Shown here: positions 42,303 to 51,362 of the stretch, piece after piece
Numbering within the stretch: the stretch's first letter is position 1
Layout: every line of letters begins with the position of its first letter
Assembly: GCF_001704275.1 (NCBI RefSeq)
Contig: NZ_CP011533.1
Span: forward strand, 8,432,001 to 8,496,000
Reading direction: 5' to 3'
Origin: Streptomyces noursei ATCC 11455
GTDB lineage: Bacteria > Actinomycetota > Actinomycetes > Streptomycetales > Streptomycetaceae
DNA: 64,000 bases
Translations under genes and position numbers: made by a program
The notes under the pieces: generated by a model
Seen by the model: only the letters and a program-made list of their open reading frames with translations
Told to the model about the DNA's origin: nothing
Database searches by the model: none

Positions 42303-43718
42303 ATGAACCACTCGGACCGCCCCGGTACCTCGCACGGCGACCCCGCCCTGCCAGTGACCCTCGCCCCGACGGCGTCCCCGGTCGCCTTCGCCGACATGGG
42401 ACTTCCGGCCGAGGTGCTGCGAACCCTCACCGAGTGCGGCGTGCGCGAGCCCTTCCCGATCCAGGCAGCCACGCTGCCCAACGCCCTCGCGGGCCGCGAC
42501 GTCCTGGGGCGCGGGCGCACGGGATCGGGCAAGACGCTCGCCTTCGGCCTGCCGCTGCTCGCACGGACGGCCGGTCGGCGCGCGGAGCCGAAGCAGCCCC
42601 TCGCCCTGGTCCTGGTGCCCACCCGGGAGCTGGCCCAGCAAGTAACCGAGGCGCTCGCGCCGTATGCCGACGCGCTCCGGTTGAGGATGGCCACGGTCGT
42701 CGGCGGCATGTCGATGGGCCGGCAGGTCGCTGCGCTGCGCGACGGGGCCGAGGTCGTCGTCGCCACGCCTGGCCGTCTGCACGACCTCATCGAGCGCAGG
42801 GCCTGCCGCCTGGGACGAGTACGGATCACCGTCCTCGACGAGGCCGATCAGATGTGTGACATGGGCTTCCTGCCGCAAGTCACTGAGGTGCTCGACCAGG
42901 TGCACCACGACGGCCAGCGGATGCTGTTCTCGGCCACCCTGGACCGCGACGTCGACCAGTTGGTTCGCCGCTACCTCCACGACCCGGTCGTCCACTCGGT
43001 CGACCCGTCCGCGGGCGCGGTCACGACGATGGACCACCATGTGCTGGTCGTCCACGGCCCCGACCGGTACGCCGTCACCACGGAGATCGCCGCCCGCGAC
43101 GGCCGCGTACTGCTGTTCCTGGACACCAAGCACGCCGTCGACCAGCTCACCCGGCATCTGCGGGCCAGCGGAGTGCACGCCGCGGCCCTGCACAGCGGCA
43201 AGTCCCAGCCGCAGCGCACGCGGACCCTTGCCCAGTTCAAGAACGGCCAGGTCACCGTCCTGGTGGCGACCAATGTCGCGGCCCGTGGTCTGCACGTCGA
43301 CGACCTCGATCTCGTGGTGAACGTCGACCCGCCCACCGACCCCAAGGACTATGTGCACCGCGCGGGCCGCACTGCCCGGGCGGGAGAGTCCGGCAGCGTC
43401 GTCACGCTGGTGCTCTCGGGCCAGCGCCGGGAGATGAGCCGGCTGACGGCCGAGGCCGGCATCGAGCCGACGATCACCAAGGTGCGCTCGGGCGAGGCGG
43501 AGCTGAGCCGGATCACCGGGGCCAAGGCTCCCTCCGGCATCCCGCTCGACGGCGGGTCCGCCGCACCCCGACCCAAGAACACCAACGCCCCCTTCCGTGG
43601 CCTGGGCAGCAGCAAGGACGCCTCCCGCGGCACCGGCGGCAAGTCGTCCCGCAAGGCAAGCGAGGCCCGCAAACTCGCCGAGGCCCGCAAGGCGGCCCGG
43701 GTGCGGCGCGGCAACTGA
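42303..43718 (+). CDS. DEAD-box RNA helicase
   Basis: 471 residues from ATG 42303 with GGAAGG 7-8 bases upstream. All core motifs are present: Q-motif GVREPFPIQAATLP, I GRTGSGKT, Ia PTRELAQQV, Ib TPGRL, II LDEADQM, III FSATLD, then IV LLFLDTKH, V TNVAARGLHVDD and VI HRAGRTARAG. The last ~100 residues are basic with Arg/Lys-rich ends, probably RNA binding. It unwinds short RNA duplexes in ribosome assembly, decay or cold adaptation. The 5' leader after the IS relic is about 125 bases and somewhat less GC-rich, perhaps a regulated untranslated leader. Confidence 0.9.
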   Translation: MNHSDRPGTSHGDPALPVTLAPTASPVAFADMGLPAEVLRTLTECGVREPFPIQAATLPNALAGRDVLGRGRTGSGKTLAFGLPLLARTAGRRAEPKQPLALVLVPTRELAQQVTEALAPYADALRLRMATVVGGMSMGRQVAALRDGAEVVVATPGRLHDLIERRACRLGRVRITVLDEADQMCDMGFLPQVTEVLDQVHHDGQRMLFSATLDRDVDQLVRRYLHDPVVHSVDPSAGAVTTMDHHVLVVHGPDRYAVTTEIAARDGRVLLFLDTKHAVDQLTRHLRASGVHAAALHSGKSQPQRTRTLAQFKNGQVTVLVATNVAARGLHVDDLDLVVNVDPPTDPKDYVHRAGRTARAGESGSVVTLVLSGQRREMSRLTAEAGIEPTITKVRSGEAELSRITGAKAPSGIPLDGGSAAPRPKNTNAPFRGLGSSKDASRGTGGKSSRKASEARKLAEARKAARVRRGN

Positions 43719-43865
43719 GTGCGCGGACACGCACCAACTCACAAGGCGTGGCGTTGACGGTGACCAACAGCCCGTGGCGGGCCTCGGGGCCAACCTGCTA
43801 CGACTCGTGCCGTCCACCCACCGGCTCCGATGGGCGTCGACGGGGAACGGCCGCCCGCATCGTGG

Positions 43866-44444
43866 CTACCGCTGCGCCCACTGCTCCTTGGTGATCTCGT
43901 ACCGTACGCCGCCATGCTCGGAGCCCTCGATCATCCCCATGTCGGAGGGAACCGGGATGGCGTCCGCGAGCGTCATGTCGAGCTTCTCCATGATGTTGCG
44001 CGAACCGCGGTTCACGGACATCGTCTCAGCCCAGACCATGCGCACACCGAGTTCCGTGAACGCCTTGCCCAGCAAGGCCCGCGAGCCCTCGGTGGCATAC
44101 CCCTTGCCCCAAGCCGCCTGCCGCAGCCGATAGCCGAGTTCGACTTCGTCCAGCGGGCCCTCCGGCTCGGGACGCAGGAGGAACCAGCCGATGAACGCTC
44201 CGCCGCCCTTCTCGTGCGCGGCGAACAGTCCGAGGTCGCCGCCCCACTTCTCGTAGCCGGCAAGGATCTTCGGCAGGTGGCGCTCGCGGACGAGCTCCGG
44301 AGCGGTCGGATTGCCGCCGGTCAGGTAGCGCATCACCGCCGGGTCGCTGTCCAGCTCGATCAGCAGGTCCGCGTCGTCGGCAGTGAAGCGGCACAGGGCC
44401 AGACGCTCGGTCTCCAGATAGGTGTCCACGAGTCGATCATGCAT
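43866..44444 (-). CDS. GNAT-family N-acetyltransferase (RimJ-like)
   Basis: 192 residues from ATG 44444. It begins YLETERLALCRFTADDADLL, typical of RimJ/RimL-type GNATs, and contains LGYRLRQAAWGKGYATEGSRALL (acetyl-CoA motif A, R/Q-x-x-G-x-G/A) and SVNRGSRNIMEKLDM (motif B). It would acetylate an amine or protein N-terminus; the target is not known. It is convergent with the helicase gene, with 147 bases between the two stops. Confidence 0.87.
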   Translation of the reverse strand: MHDRLVDTYLETERLALCRFTADDADLLIELDSDPAVMRYLTGGNPTAPELVRERHLPKILAGYEKWGGDLGLFAAHEKGGGAFIGWFLLRPEPEGPLDEVELGYRLRQAAWGKGYATEGSRALLGKAFTELGVRMVWAETMSVNRGSRNIMEKLDMTLADAIPVPSDMGMIEGSEHGGVRYEITKEQWAQR

Positions 44445-44563
44445 GAAGCAAATCCGGCAGCCCAACGGTTTTCCTCGGCGACTCAGGGCTGTGCGCGTCA
44501 GGCCCGACTGCGGGCAACCCTCGTGCTCCTGGCGGCCCGAGGGCGTCCCAACGCCCGAATTGT

Positions 44564-44779
44564 TCAACGACGTCGATAGCGAGCTGCGGCCCACACGCCC
44601 GCCGCGACGGCGGGAACAACGAGAAGCCATCCGGTGTCGTCGCTCATCGTCGCGTATTTCGAACCAGTGGCAGCCGAGACAATTGCGGACAGCGCGATGA
44701 AGACAGCGACGGTTGCACCACCGCCGATTGCGATCTCCGTCCACCAGTTCCGCTGGCTACGGCTCATACCCGTGATCAT
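44564..44779 (-). CDS. Small two-helix membrane protein
   Basis: 71 residues (or 67 from ATG 44767). Two hydrophobic segments, IAIGGGATVAVFIALSAIVS and TGWLLVVPAVAAGVWAA, with a basic C-terminus RYRRR. No family recognised. It is upstream of the GNAT gene on the same strand, 119 bp away. Third-position composition is acceptable for coding. Confidence 0.45.
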   Translation of the reverse strand: MITGMSRSQRNWWTEIAIGGGATVAVFIALSAIVSAATGSKYATMSDDTGWLLVVPAVAAGVWAAARYRRR

Positions 44780-44793
44780 CTCTCATCCGATTG

Positions 44794-44890
44794 CTATTTG
44801 GTGATGTAGTGGCACTGAACGGCCTTGCGTTGCCCGTTGACCCACAGCTGGGCGCAGGTCTTGCCTGCCTTTTCTGGGGTCTACGGCAGG
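44794..44890 (-). pseudogene. Short 3' remnant of a small protein gene
   Basis: A minus-strand frame ends at 44794 with KTCAQLWVNGQRKAVQCHYI, a natural-looking C-terminus with a Cys pair, but no start is present upstream. The rest of 44891-45255 has no supported gene; it includes an unusually AT-rich patch at 45030-45092. Confidence 0.3.
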
Positions 44891-45255
44891 GCACGTAAAT
44901 CCGCCTGCGTATCGACTTGTGACACGAGCGCGGGTGGCTGCATACACACGCCACCCGCACCGCTCCAGGTCAGGGTGGCATGTATCAAGGCCGGAGAGCG
45001 CGACGAACTGCAAGCGCACCCTCCCTTCCGCGCCGATAAAGAATATCTAAATAGATGGCATTGTTTGAGTAAAGGCTAGGTAAATGAGTGGCTCTTTGGG
45101 TATTCGGAGAGTCGCTCACACCAGGTACGTGGAAAACCTCGACTCGGAGCATCTGTCGGCACATTGCGATGAGTGTGCATTGCCGGTATCTGCCTCTGGT
45201 CCGCCCCATGATCCAAAGAAGGGGTGTTGTCGGGCCGGGGTTGGAAACGGAGCCC

Positions 45256-46263
45256 TCACAGGCCACCGCGCCGGTCCTCGACCCTGCTGCATGACCCCTC
45301 AGGTCGCGTCGTCTCGCCGACGGCGTGGTCGTCGTCGGCGTACGGCTGCGCGGGTGGGGCCTGGCTGGCGGACACCGGTTCCACTTCGCCGATGCTCTGC
45401 GGCGTGAGGTCGAGGTCGGAGATCTCGTCGTCGCCGGGTCCCGCTGCCTCTCTTCGGGCCTTGCGCCGGTCATGGAGAAGCGAAAAGACGACGGCGGCGA
45501 AATAGAGCGCCCAGATCGGTGCGGCCAGCGCCAGCATGGTCAGTGGGTCCGTGCTCGGCGTCGTCACAGCCGAGAAGACCGTGATCCCCATGATCATGCC
45601 GCGCCACCAGCCGAGCATCCGCCGGCCGGACAGCACTCCGGTGAGGTTCAGCATCACCAGCAGCAGCGGCATCTCGAAGGAGAGGCCGAAGACGACCACC
45701 ATGCGGGTGACGAGGTCGAGCAGATCGTCCAGCGGCAGCAGGTTGTCCACCCCGTGCGGCGTGAAGTCGATCAACACCCTTGCGGTCGTGGGCAGCACCT
45801 TGTAGGCGAAGAAGGCACCGCCGAAGAACAGCGGGACGCCCGCGCCGACGAACGCGTAGGCGTACTTCCGCTCGTGCTTGTGCAGGCCGGGGGCAACGAA
45901 CGCCCACAGCTGGTACAGCCATACCGGCGAGGCCAGTACGACGCCGGCCATCAGGGACACCTTCAGCGCCAGGGTGAACGGCGCGAGCAGGCCGTTGATC
46001 GTGATCCGCGCGCAGGCGGTGTCCGCGGTCTGCTTGGCCAGATCGGCGAAGGACGTCGGGCAGCCGACCGAGTCCAGCACCGGCCTGGTGAAGAAGTTCA
46101 CGATGCCCTTGTAGGAGAAGGCCGCGGCGATGGTGACGACCAGGATGGCAAGGACGGCCTTGGCGAGCCGGTTGCGGAGTTCACGGAGGTGCTCCGCGAG
46201 CGGCATCCGCCCCTCGGGATCCTTCTGCTTGCTGCGGGCCGACTGGGACACGCCAGTCCTCAT
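45256..46263 (-). CDS. tatC: Twin-arginine translocase subunit TatC (probably an extra copy)
   Basis: 335 residues from ATG 46263. Typical TatC: MPLAEHLRELRNRLAKAVLA (signal-recognition N-terminus), six membrane helices, SPVWLYQLWAFVAPGLHKHE, GLSFEMPLLLVMLN and MLGWWRGMIMGITVFSAVTTPSTDPLTMLAL. It recognises the RR signal of folded exported proteins. The hydrophilic tail of about 70 residues is longer than needed and not conserved. It follows tatA in the same direction. The proteasome-pup genes beside the core Streptomyces tatAC locus are absent here, so this is likely a second copy; that needs the whole genome. A Tat-signal metallophosphoesterase lies at 51362. Confidence 0.9.
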   Translation of the reverse strand: MRTGVSQSARSKQKDPEGRMPLAEHLRELRNRLAKAVLAILVVTIAAAFSYKGIVNFFTRPVLDSVGCPTSFADLAKQTADTACARITINGLLAPFTLALKVSLMAGVVLASPVWLYQLWAFVAPGLHKHERKYAYAFVGAGVPLFFGGAFFAYKVLPTTARVLIDFTPHGVDNLLPLDDLLDLVTRMVVVFGLSFEMPLLLVMLNLTGVLSGRRMLGWWRGMIMGITVFSAVTTPSTDPLTMLALAAPIWALYFAAVVFSLLHDRRKARREAAGPGDDEISDLDLTPQSIGEVEPVSASQAPPAQPYADDDHAVGETTRPEGSCSRVEDRRGGL

Positions 46264-46403
46264 CTCTTGCGGCAGGCCGGAAACCACCGGCCCTGCGTCA
46301 GTACTTGATCGTCTCCGTCGGCCGGTGGGGCGCGAGCTGATCTTCCTTGCCTTGACTGGCAGGCGTCTCGTGCGGGGGGAGGCAGCGGCGCGCAGGACCG
46401 GGC

Positions 46404-46733
46404 TCAGTCCCGGTGGCTGGTCGTGCCTTCCACGGGCTCGGTGCGGGTGGTGGGGGCCGTGGGGGCAGTGGCAGTGTCTCCGGGAGCGCCCGAGATCGTC
46501 CGCGATCCCGGTCCCGGTCCTGGTCCTGGTGCCGGTCTCGGTGCGGGCTCGGGCTCGGGGCGTGGTTCGTCCGAGGCGCCGTCGTCCTTCATGGCCTTGG
46601 TCTCGCTCTTGAGGATCCGCATGGACTTGCCCAACGCCCGTGCGGTGTCGGGCAGTTTCTTCGAGCCGAAGACCAAAACCACCACCGCGACCAGGATCAG
46701 CAGGTGCCAGGGCTCCAGCGCGTTGTGGAACAT
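46404..46733 (-). CDS. tatA: Twin-arginine translocase subunit TatA
   Basis: 109 residues from ATG 46733; the longer frame to 47096 is upstream non-coding. It opens [20 protein letters not shown], with the single membrane helix, then [20 protein letters not shown], the amphipathic helix with the family FG motif. The tail is acidic, Pro-rich and low complexity ([16 protein letters not shown]). It forms the pore complex with TatC, whose gene starts 140 bp downstream. A TatB gene is not in the window, as usual in Streptomyces where tatB is separate. Confidence 0.88.
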   Translation of the reverse strand: MFHNALEPWHLLILVAVVVLVFGSKKLPDTARALGKSMRILKSETKAMKDDGASDEPRPEPEPAPRPAPGPGPGPGSRTISGAPGDTATAPTAPTTRTEPVEGTTSHRD

Positions 46734-47324
46734 CGTCACACCATCCCTTCGAACGGCCGCCCGGAGAAGTGTCCCGCCCACGGGCGGGCCGGGCCCGAGG
46801 TCTCGTGCGCGGGTGCCTGGGAGGAGGTTTCCCGGTGCGCTTGGCATGTCGGTCTCACCGATGTCCGCCGCCCGCGCCATCGGGAGATTCCCATGGCGTC
46901 GTCCAGGCACGCCTCGCCGGTGAACGCGTCTCCCCTCGCCACCACAACCGCGGGGAGCTCGACCGGCAACGGGCGTACAGAGAAGGGTGGTTCGCCGCCT
47001 GTGGCCCGTATGGCAAGCTGTGCCGGCTGCCCGGCCCGCGGAGTGTGCGGGGGCGTTGGGGTCAGGTGGAGGCCCAGCCGCTGCCCCTGGAAGCAATCAC
47101 GTCCAGGCACCTGGATCAGCCGATGGGTCTTCGTGTTCGGCCACGGTCCGTTCATCGGCTTTCCCTGGTGTGACCGTTCCCTTCGCCGACTGGCGCGATG
47201 TTCACGCGTGGCTGTCGGGTGTGGTGGGAGAGGCGAGTGGGGTCGGCCGGCTGCTGCGGGGGCGTGCCGGCTGTCGATGTCGTTGCGGGACATGTCTGCT
47301 TCTTCCTGTGGGGTCGGGGTCGAT
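46734..47324. other. 591-base stretch with a possible decayed gene
   Basis: On the minus strand a frame across about 46880-47165 reads [20 protein letters not shown], then [18 protein letters not shown] and [14 protein letters not shown], which looks like a real protein segment, but neither start nor end is clear and the 3' part becomes low complexity. It may be a pseudogene; I do not name a family. Nothing else is supported here. Confidence 0.35.
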
Positions 47325-47741
47325 TCAGATCCCGGGGTGCCCTGCGGCCGTCCAGGCGGCGTACTCCTGGCGGACGTAGAGGCGGTGGCTGGGGGCGAGC
47401 GTGATGGCTTCGGGGTGGTGCGGGCCGGCCACCAGGTCGGGATGGCGGCGGTCGTGCAGGACGAGTTGTTCGGCGGTTTCTGCGGCGGCTGCGACCGGGC
47501 CGGGGCGGGGGTCCTCCAGGGCCATCCGGTCCATGAGGGCGGCCTGGCGTAGCCGCCAGGCGCGTTCGGCGGCGGTCGCATCGACCGGAGCGTCGGTGAC
47601 TGGCCTGGCTTGGCGGCCGTCGCGTTCGGCCCCGAGAGCGAGCACTTGGTGCATCTCGCGGCGCAGGTCCGGCGCATTCGCGTACGCCTCGTGCGGGGGC
47701 GGGGCGCTGATGACCTCGCCGCCGTTCGGGATGACGTTCAC
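47325..47741 (-). CDS. Hypothetical protein
   Basis: 138 residues from GTG 47741 with GGAGGT 6 bases upstream. It is helical with many Ala, Arg and Pro (REMHQVLALGAERDGRQARP, then RAWRLRQAALMDRMALEDP) and has a C-terminal DLVAGPHHPEAITLAPSHRL segment. No signal peptide. The stop of the small gene upstream overlaps its start by GTGA, so they are translated together. Similar trios with an HATPase gene are common in Streptomyces, but I cannot name the family. Confidence 0.6.
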   Translation of the reverse strand: MNVIPNGGEVISAPPPHEAYANAPDLRREMHQVLALGAERDGRQARPVTDAPVDATAAERAWRLRQAALMDRMALEDPRPGPVAAAAETAEQLVLHDRRHPDLVAGPHHPEAITLAPSHRLYVRQEYAAWTAAGHPGI

Positions 47742-47848
47742 GCTCGCACCTCCGCCGGTACGTAGGAGCTGGCGCCGCAGCGCTGACACGGCATCGTGTC
47801 GTGGTGGTGGTCGGGGTTGCCGTGGCCGAGGGGCGATGGGTGTGTCAT
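47738..47848 (-). CDS. Small CxxC protein
   Basis: 36 residues from ATG 47848: His-rich middle (GNPDHHHDTMPCQRCG) with one CxxC pair, possibly a tiny zinc-binding protein. Its end overlaps the start of the 138-residue gene (GTGA at 47738-47741). The start is uncertain; an in-frame ATG at 48043 would lengthen it but would overlap the ATPase gene. Confidence 0.4.
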   Translation of the reverse strand: MTHPSPLGHGNPDHHHDTMPCQRCGASSYVPAEVRA

Positions 47849-48030
47849 GGACCGGGTGGGCGCCTGGGTCTGGCTCGGACGGCCGATGATGGGGCACGGC
47901 TTGTGGGTCGCGAAGGCCCACTCGGCGGGGCGTCGGGTGACTTGGCACCGGAGCCGCGCCCGATGGCCCGTCGCTGTGCGGCAGTGCCGGCCCCGGCAGC
48001 CGGTCGCAGCTCGTGCGACGTCCGGCCCGG

Positions 48031-48459
48031 TCATGGCGAGCACCTCAGGCAGGCGCGGACCTCGCGGCCGCTGTGTGTCTGGTGGACCTCGGTCGACTGG
48101 GCGAGATACTGGACGATGCCGGTGCCGCGGCCGTGTTCGTCGGGGGCGATGTCGGGGCGATGGTGTTCCACGGTCGGGCCGGAGTCAGTGACGACGATGT
48201 GCAGAGTGCCGTGATCGAGGACGAGCAGCAGGGTCATGCGTTCGCGGCCGTACTGCGCGGCGTTGGCGGCGAGTTCGTCGACGATGAGAACGGCGGAGTC
48301 CCGCTCGCTTGCCGGCACACTCCAGGTCTCCAGCAGATCTGCCGCGAAGTGACGAGCGGCGGAGACGTGCGCCTCCTGCGCAGGCAGGGTGAGCAGCGCC
48401 TGGTGGTGGCAGGGCCGGCCGAGCAGCGAACTCGGGCTGGGGGAATCGGTCACAAACAT
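48031..48459 (-). CDS. ATP-binding protein, anti-sigma/RsbW-like histidine-kinase ATPase
   Basis: 142 residues from ATG 48459. Bergerat-fold ATPase boxes: N-box IVDELAANAAQYG (about 62-74), G1 VVTDSGPTVEH and G2 GRGTGIVQYLA. The proteins of this group are short HATPase domains without a kinase dimerisation helix and usually act as serine kinases or anti-sigma factors. No anti-anti-sigma partner is seen beside it; the two small genes downstream are probably co-transcribed. Confidence 0.82.
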   Translation of the reverse strand: MFVTDSPSPSSLLGRPCHHQALLTLPAQEAHVSAARHFAADLLETWSVPASERDSAVLIVDELAANAAQYGRERMTLLLVLDHGTLHIVVTDSGPTVEHHRPDIAPDEHGRGTGIVQYLAQSTEVHQTHSGREVRACLRCSP

Positions 48460-48985
48460 GGTCTTCTGGCTCTTCTGTGGATGTGCGGAGGCCGGAACGG
48501 GGAGACCGCTGACAACTTCGGAGGCGGTCGGTAGGCGGGAATCCTGGATGGCCGCGCTCACTGAGTTCCACGGGCGACGCATGCCGATCGGTTCGAGGTA
48601 TTCGCCCCTTTTTGTTCGACTTCTTGCGCGTCATATCCGAGTCATGTCAATGCCGGCGGCCCGACTGGACCCACCCGCCTCTGTGGGAGGTTCATGCCGT
48701 ACTCGGCGCGCCAGGAACCGGCGGCTCGGTCTCCTCGCCCGTGGGGGAGCACCTCGGACGGGCCGTCGTGACGACCAGGGCGGCGCCATCGGCCACCTGG
48801 ACGGGGAGTGCACACGCCGTCGGCGCACTCACGCATCAAGTCGGCTGAAGTCGGCTGAGGGCTGGGCGGGTCGCTTCCTGCCGGGCCGGCCGGTCCCCTC
48901 TCCGCCCGCGGTGCGACCTTTCGGTGGGGACGTCTTCTTGGCCTTTCGTGTGGCCGTGCGCTCACACTCGACACCGACGGTCGCG
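48460..48985. other. 526-base stretch without a supported gene
   Basis: Upstream region of the ATPase gene and downstream region of the anti-sigma gene. A less GC-rich patch at about 48600-48650 may be the ATPase promoter. A short direct repeat AAGTCGGCTGA lies at about 48838-48860. Frames here lack coding bias. Confidence 0.4.
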
Positions 48986-49774
48986 TCACGCCCGGATGGT
49001 GACCAGCTTCTGACCGTTGCCTGCGTGGATCTCGAAGTGTTCGATGGCTTCCGGGGACATGGCGACCGCTCCTGGGATCGTGGTGCCGGGAGGGTAGGTG
49101 CCTGCCCGCCAGGTGGCGACGTCCGTCCTGGTGCCGCCGGGCCCGATCGCCTGCAGCCGGCAGGTGATTCCGGCGGGTGCCCCCCTGGCGGAGACCTGAA
49201 CGACACTGCCCCAGGCCGATGGCGAGACCTTCACCGAGGCGGAGACGCCGGTGCTGGGATCACTTCCGGAGAAGGTGCGCCAGGTGGTCGGTGCGGTCGG
49301 CCCAGGCGGCGTCGCCTGACTGCCCACGGATCCGACAGCCGCCAGCCATGTGCCGCCGGCCGCTGCCGCGATGAGCGTCAGCGAGGCGGCAGCGCCGGCC
49401 AGTTGCAGACGCCAGGTCCTGCGGCGCCGGGACGCGGCCTTCTGGAGCAGGCTCTCCAGCACCCCCCTCTCCGGCACCTGCGGCACCGCGGGCGCGGCGG
49501 GTCGTTCGGGCAGGGAGCCCTGTGCGTCTTCGGCTGCCCGTGCCACCAGCCGGTCGGCCAGGTCCTCGTCGGCCGTCGGCGCCGTCTGGCCGGAGGCTTC
49601 GGCTTCGGTCACCGTCGCCAGCAGCGCGGACAATCCCGCCAGTCGGGTGTGCTCGGCCCGGCATTCGGCGCATTCCGCGAGGTGGACGCGCACCTGTTCC
49701 ATTTCCGCCGGGGGCAACGCGCTCAGGACGTATCCCCCCAGCGCCAACCGGAGGGCGTCGTGCTCCGCACTCAT
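48986..49774 (-). CDS. Zinc-finger anti-sigma factor with periplasmic-type domain
   Basis: 262 residues from ATG 49774 (AGGAGG 8 bases upstream). The N-terminal zf-HC2 motif reads VRVHLAECAECRAEHTRL, with His-x3-Cys-x2-Cys, which binds ECF sigma factors. A membrane helix follows at about 125-145 (LAGAAASLTLIAAAAGGTWL). The outer domain ends AIEHFEIHAGNGQKLVTIRA, an RskA-type C-terminal domain. It would hold the sigma factor encoded 25 bases upstream inactive until an outside signal triggers proteolysis. Confidence 0.88.
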   Translation of the reverse strand: MSAEHDALRLALGGYVLSALPPAEMEQVRVHLAECAECRAEHTRLAGLSALLATVTEAEASGQTAPTADEDLADRLVARAAEDAQGSLPERPAAPAVPQVPERGVLESLLQKAASRRRRTWRLQLAGAAASLTLIAAAAGGTWLAAVGSVGSQATPPGPTAPTTWRTFSGSDPSTGVSASVKVSPSAWGSVVQVSARGAPAGITCRLQAIGPGGTRTDVATWRAGTYPPGTTIPGAVAMSPEAIEHFEIHAGNGQKLVTIRA

Positions 49775-49799
49775 GGTCGCCACCTCCTGCCCGCCGCGG

Positions 49800-50402
49800 T
49801 CATGGCTCGATCCCGCGTTCCTGCAGCGCCAGCCGCAGGGCGTGCAGGGCGTAGTACGTCCGCGACTTCACGGTGCCCAGCGGGATGCCCAACACCTGCG
49901 CGGCCTCCACCATGGTCCGGCCACGGTAGTAGGTCTCCAGCAGGACGGCGCGGTGGTCCGGGGACAGCGACCGGACCGCGTCGGCAACCGCCCAGCTCTG
50001 CAGTGCCTGCTCGATCTCGTCCTCGCCGGACTTCTGCTCGACGGCTCGCTCCAGCACCTCGCCGCCGGCCTCGGCCGGCCTGGCCTGCCGGGCCCGGTGA
50101 GCGTCGATGACCAGGTGCCGGGCGACCGTGCACAGCCATGCCCGGGCCGGGCCGCGTGCAGGGTCGAACGCGGCGGGATGCTGCCAGGCTCGCAGCATCG
50201 TCTCCTGCACCACATCCTCCGCCCATTGCCGATCTCCTGAGGTCAGTCGCAGCACGTAGTGGAACAGGGCGCCCGCGTGCTCCGCGTACAGAGTGCGCAG
50301 CAGTTCCTCATCTGCGGTCGAAAGGGCCCCTTTACCAGAGACACGGTGCGCGGAGCGATCCGGATCGGTCCTCGGGCCACGTTTTCGGGGACTCCAGGGC
50401 AT
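49800..50402 (-). CDS. ECF RNA polymerase sigma factor (SigK/SigL-type)
   Basis: 200 residues from ATG 50402; GTG 50420 would add six. Region 2: LLRTLYAEHAGALFHYVLRL, WAEDVVQETMLRAWQHP, then CTVARHLVIDAHRAR. Region 4: LSPDHRAVLLETYYRGRTMVEAAQVLGIPLGTVKSRTYYALHALR. It is paired with its zf-HC2 anti-sigma gene 25 bases downstream and divergent from a cupredoxin and a metallophosphoesterase, an arrangement common in Streptomyces. The divergent genes are likely targets of this sigma factor, but I do not see a sure consensus promoter. Confidence 0.88.
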   Translation of the reverse strand: MPWSPRKRGPRTDPDRSAHRVSGKGALSTADEELLRTLYAEHAGALFHYVLRLTSGDRQWAEDVVQETMLRAWQHPAAFDPARGPARAWLCTVARHLVIDAHRARQARPAEAGGEVLERAVEQKSGEDEIEQALQSWAVADAVRSLSPDHRAVLLETYYRGRTMVEAAQVLGIPLGTVKSRTYYALHALRLALQERGIEP

Positions 50403-50810
50403 AAGTCGATCATCGCGCACATGTACCGCTTTGTCGTGTAACGCACGGCGTAGTGCGGGTGACGCTCCGCGAGCGCCGCGGGCGATACGTCCTTACCGGG
50501 CCGTATGGCGCCACCGGGACCGGGTGTGCGCGGCTTCCCGGGGGAGGCCGGCTGAGTCGCGGCGATATCAAGAGGCCGAACAAAAAGTGCATATCCATCG
50601 AACCGTGGGAACCCCGCCGTCCGTGGTGCCGGACAAGAGCCGACTTACGCGCAATTCCTCATCGACTCCCCATACGACAAGGGATGGAGCCGAGGCGACC
50701 GAAAAGCACCACGCGACGCACTCGCTCCTGGCGCCGGCCACGCTCGTCCCTGCGGTTGCGTGCGCCCGGCACGGTCCCCGTCTCCGCCTTACCAGTGAGG
50801 AACGGACACC
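50403..50810. other. Divergent region between the sigma factor and cupredoxin genes
   Basis: 408 bases with starts on both sides. It should hold the promoters of both units. No gene is supported; several GAAC-type sequences could be -35 elements of ECF promoters, but spacing to a -10 is not convincing. Confidence 0.4.
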
Positions 50811-51362
50811 ATGTACCTGAACTTTCGCACTGCGGGCCGTCGATCACGGACCGCGGCCGGGCTGGCCGTTGCCGCCATCGCCACCGCCGGCGCGCTGGGG
50901 CTCCTCAGCTCATGTGGCCAGTCGCCGCATTCTTCGTCCACCGGCGCCGGCGCCATCACCCCCGGTCCGGGGCAGCGCCAGACGGCAGGCATGCCCGGAG
51001 CCACGGGGTCGGGGAACGCGGCGGGCTCCGCTTCCAGCACCTCGCCGATGCCCGGCATGAGCATGCCCACGAGCCCTTCGAGCGCGGGTGCGCCGGCCGT
51101 ACCGGCGACCGGCAACGCCGTGGCGATCAAGAACTTCGCATTCTCCCCGGCCACGCTGAAGGTCAAGGTGGGCACGACGGTGACCTGGACCAATCAGGAC
51201 ACCGACGCCCACACCGTCACCAGCGTCGGATCGGGCGGCCCGTTGCATTCGGCCGCCCTGTCCGCCCACGCCACCTACAGCCACACGTTCACCGAGCCCG
51301 GCACCTACGCCTACCTCTGCACCATCCATCCGTTCATGACCGCCACTGTGGAGGTGGCCTGA
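50811..51362 (+). CDS. Cupredoxin lipoprotein
   Basis: 183 residues. Lipoprotein signal ending GALGLLSSCGQS (Cys about 35), then a Ser/Pro/Met-rich linker (STSPMPGMSMPTSPSS). The cupredoxin domain has FSPATLKVKVGTTVTWTNQD, the His of TDAHTVTS and the C-terminal YLCTIHPFM, giving the Cys-His-Met set of a type I copper site. It would carry electrons or bind copper at the outer face of the membrane. It overlaps the next gene's start by TGATG, so both are translated as a pair. Confidence 0.88.
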   Translation: MYLNFRTAGRRSRTAAGLAVAAIATAGALGLLSSCGQSPHSSSTGAGAITPGPGQRQTAGMPGATGSGNAAGSASSTSPMPGMSMPTSPSSAGAPAVPATGNAVAIKNFAFSPATLKVKVGTTVTWTNQDTDAHTVTSVGSGGPLHSAALSAHATYSHTFTEPGTYAYLCTIHPFMTATVEVA

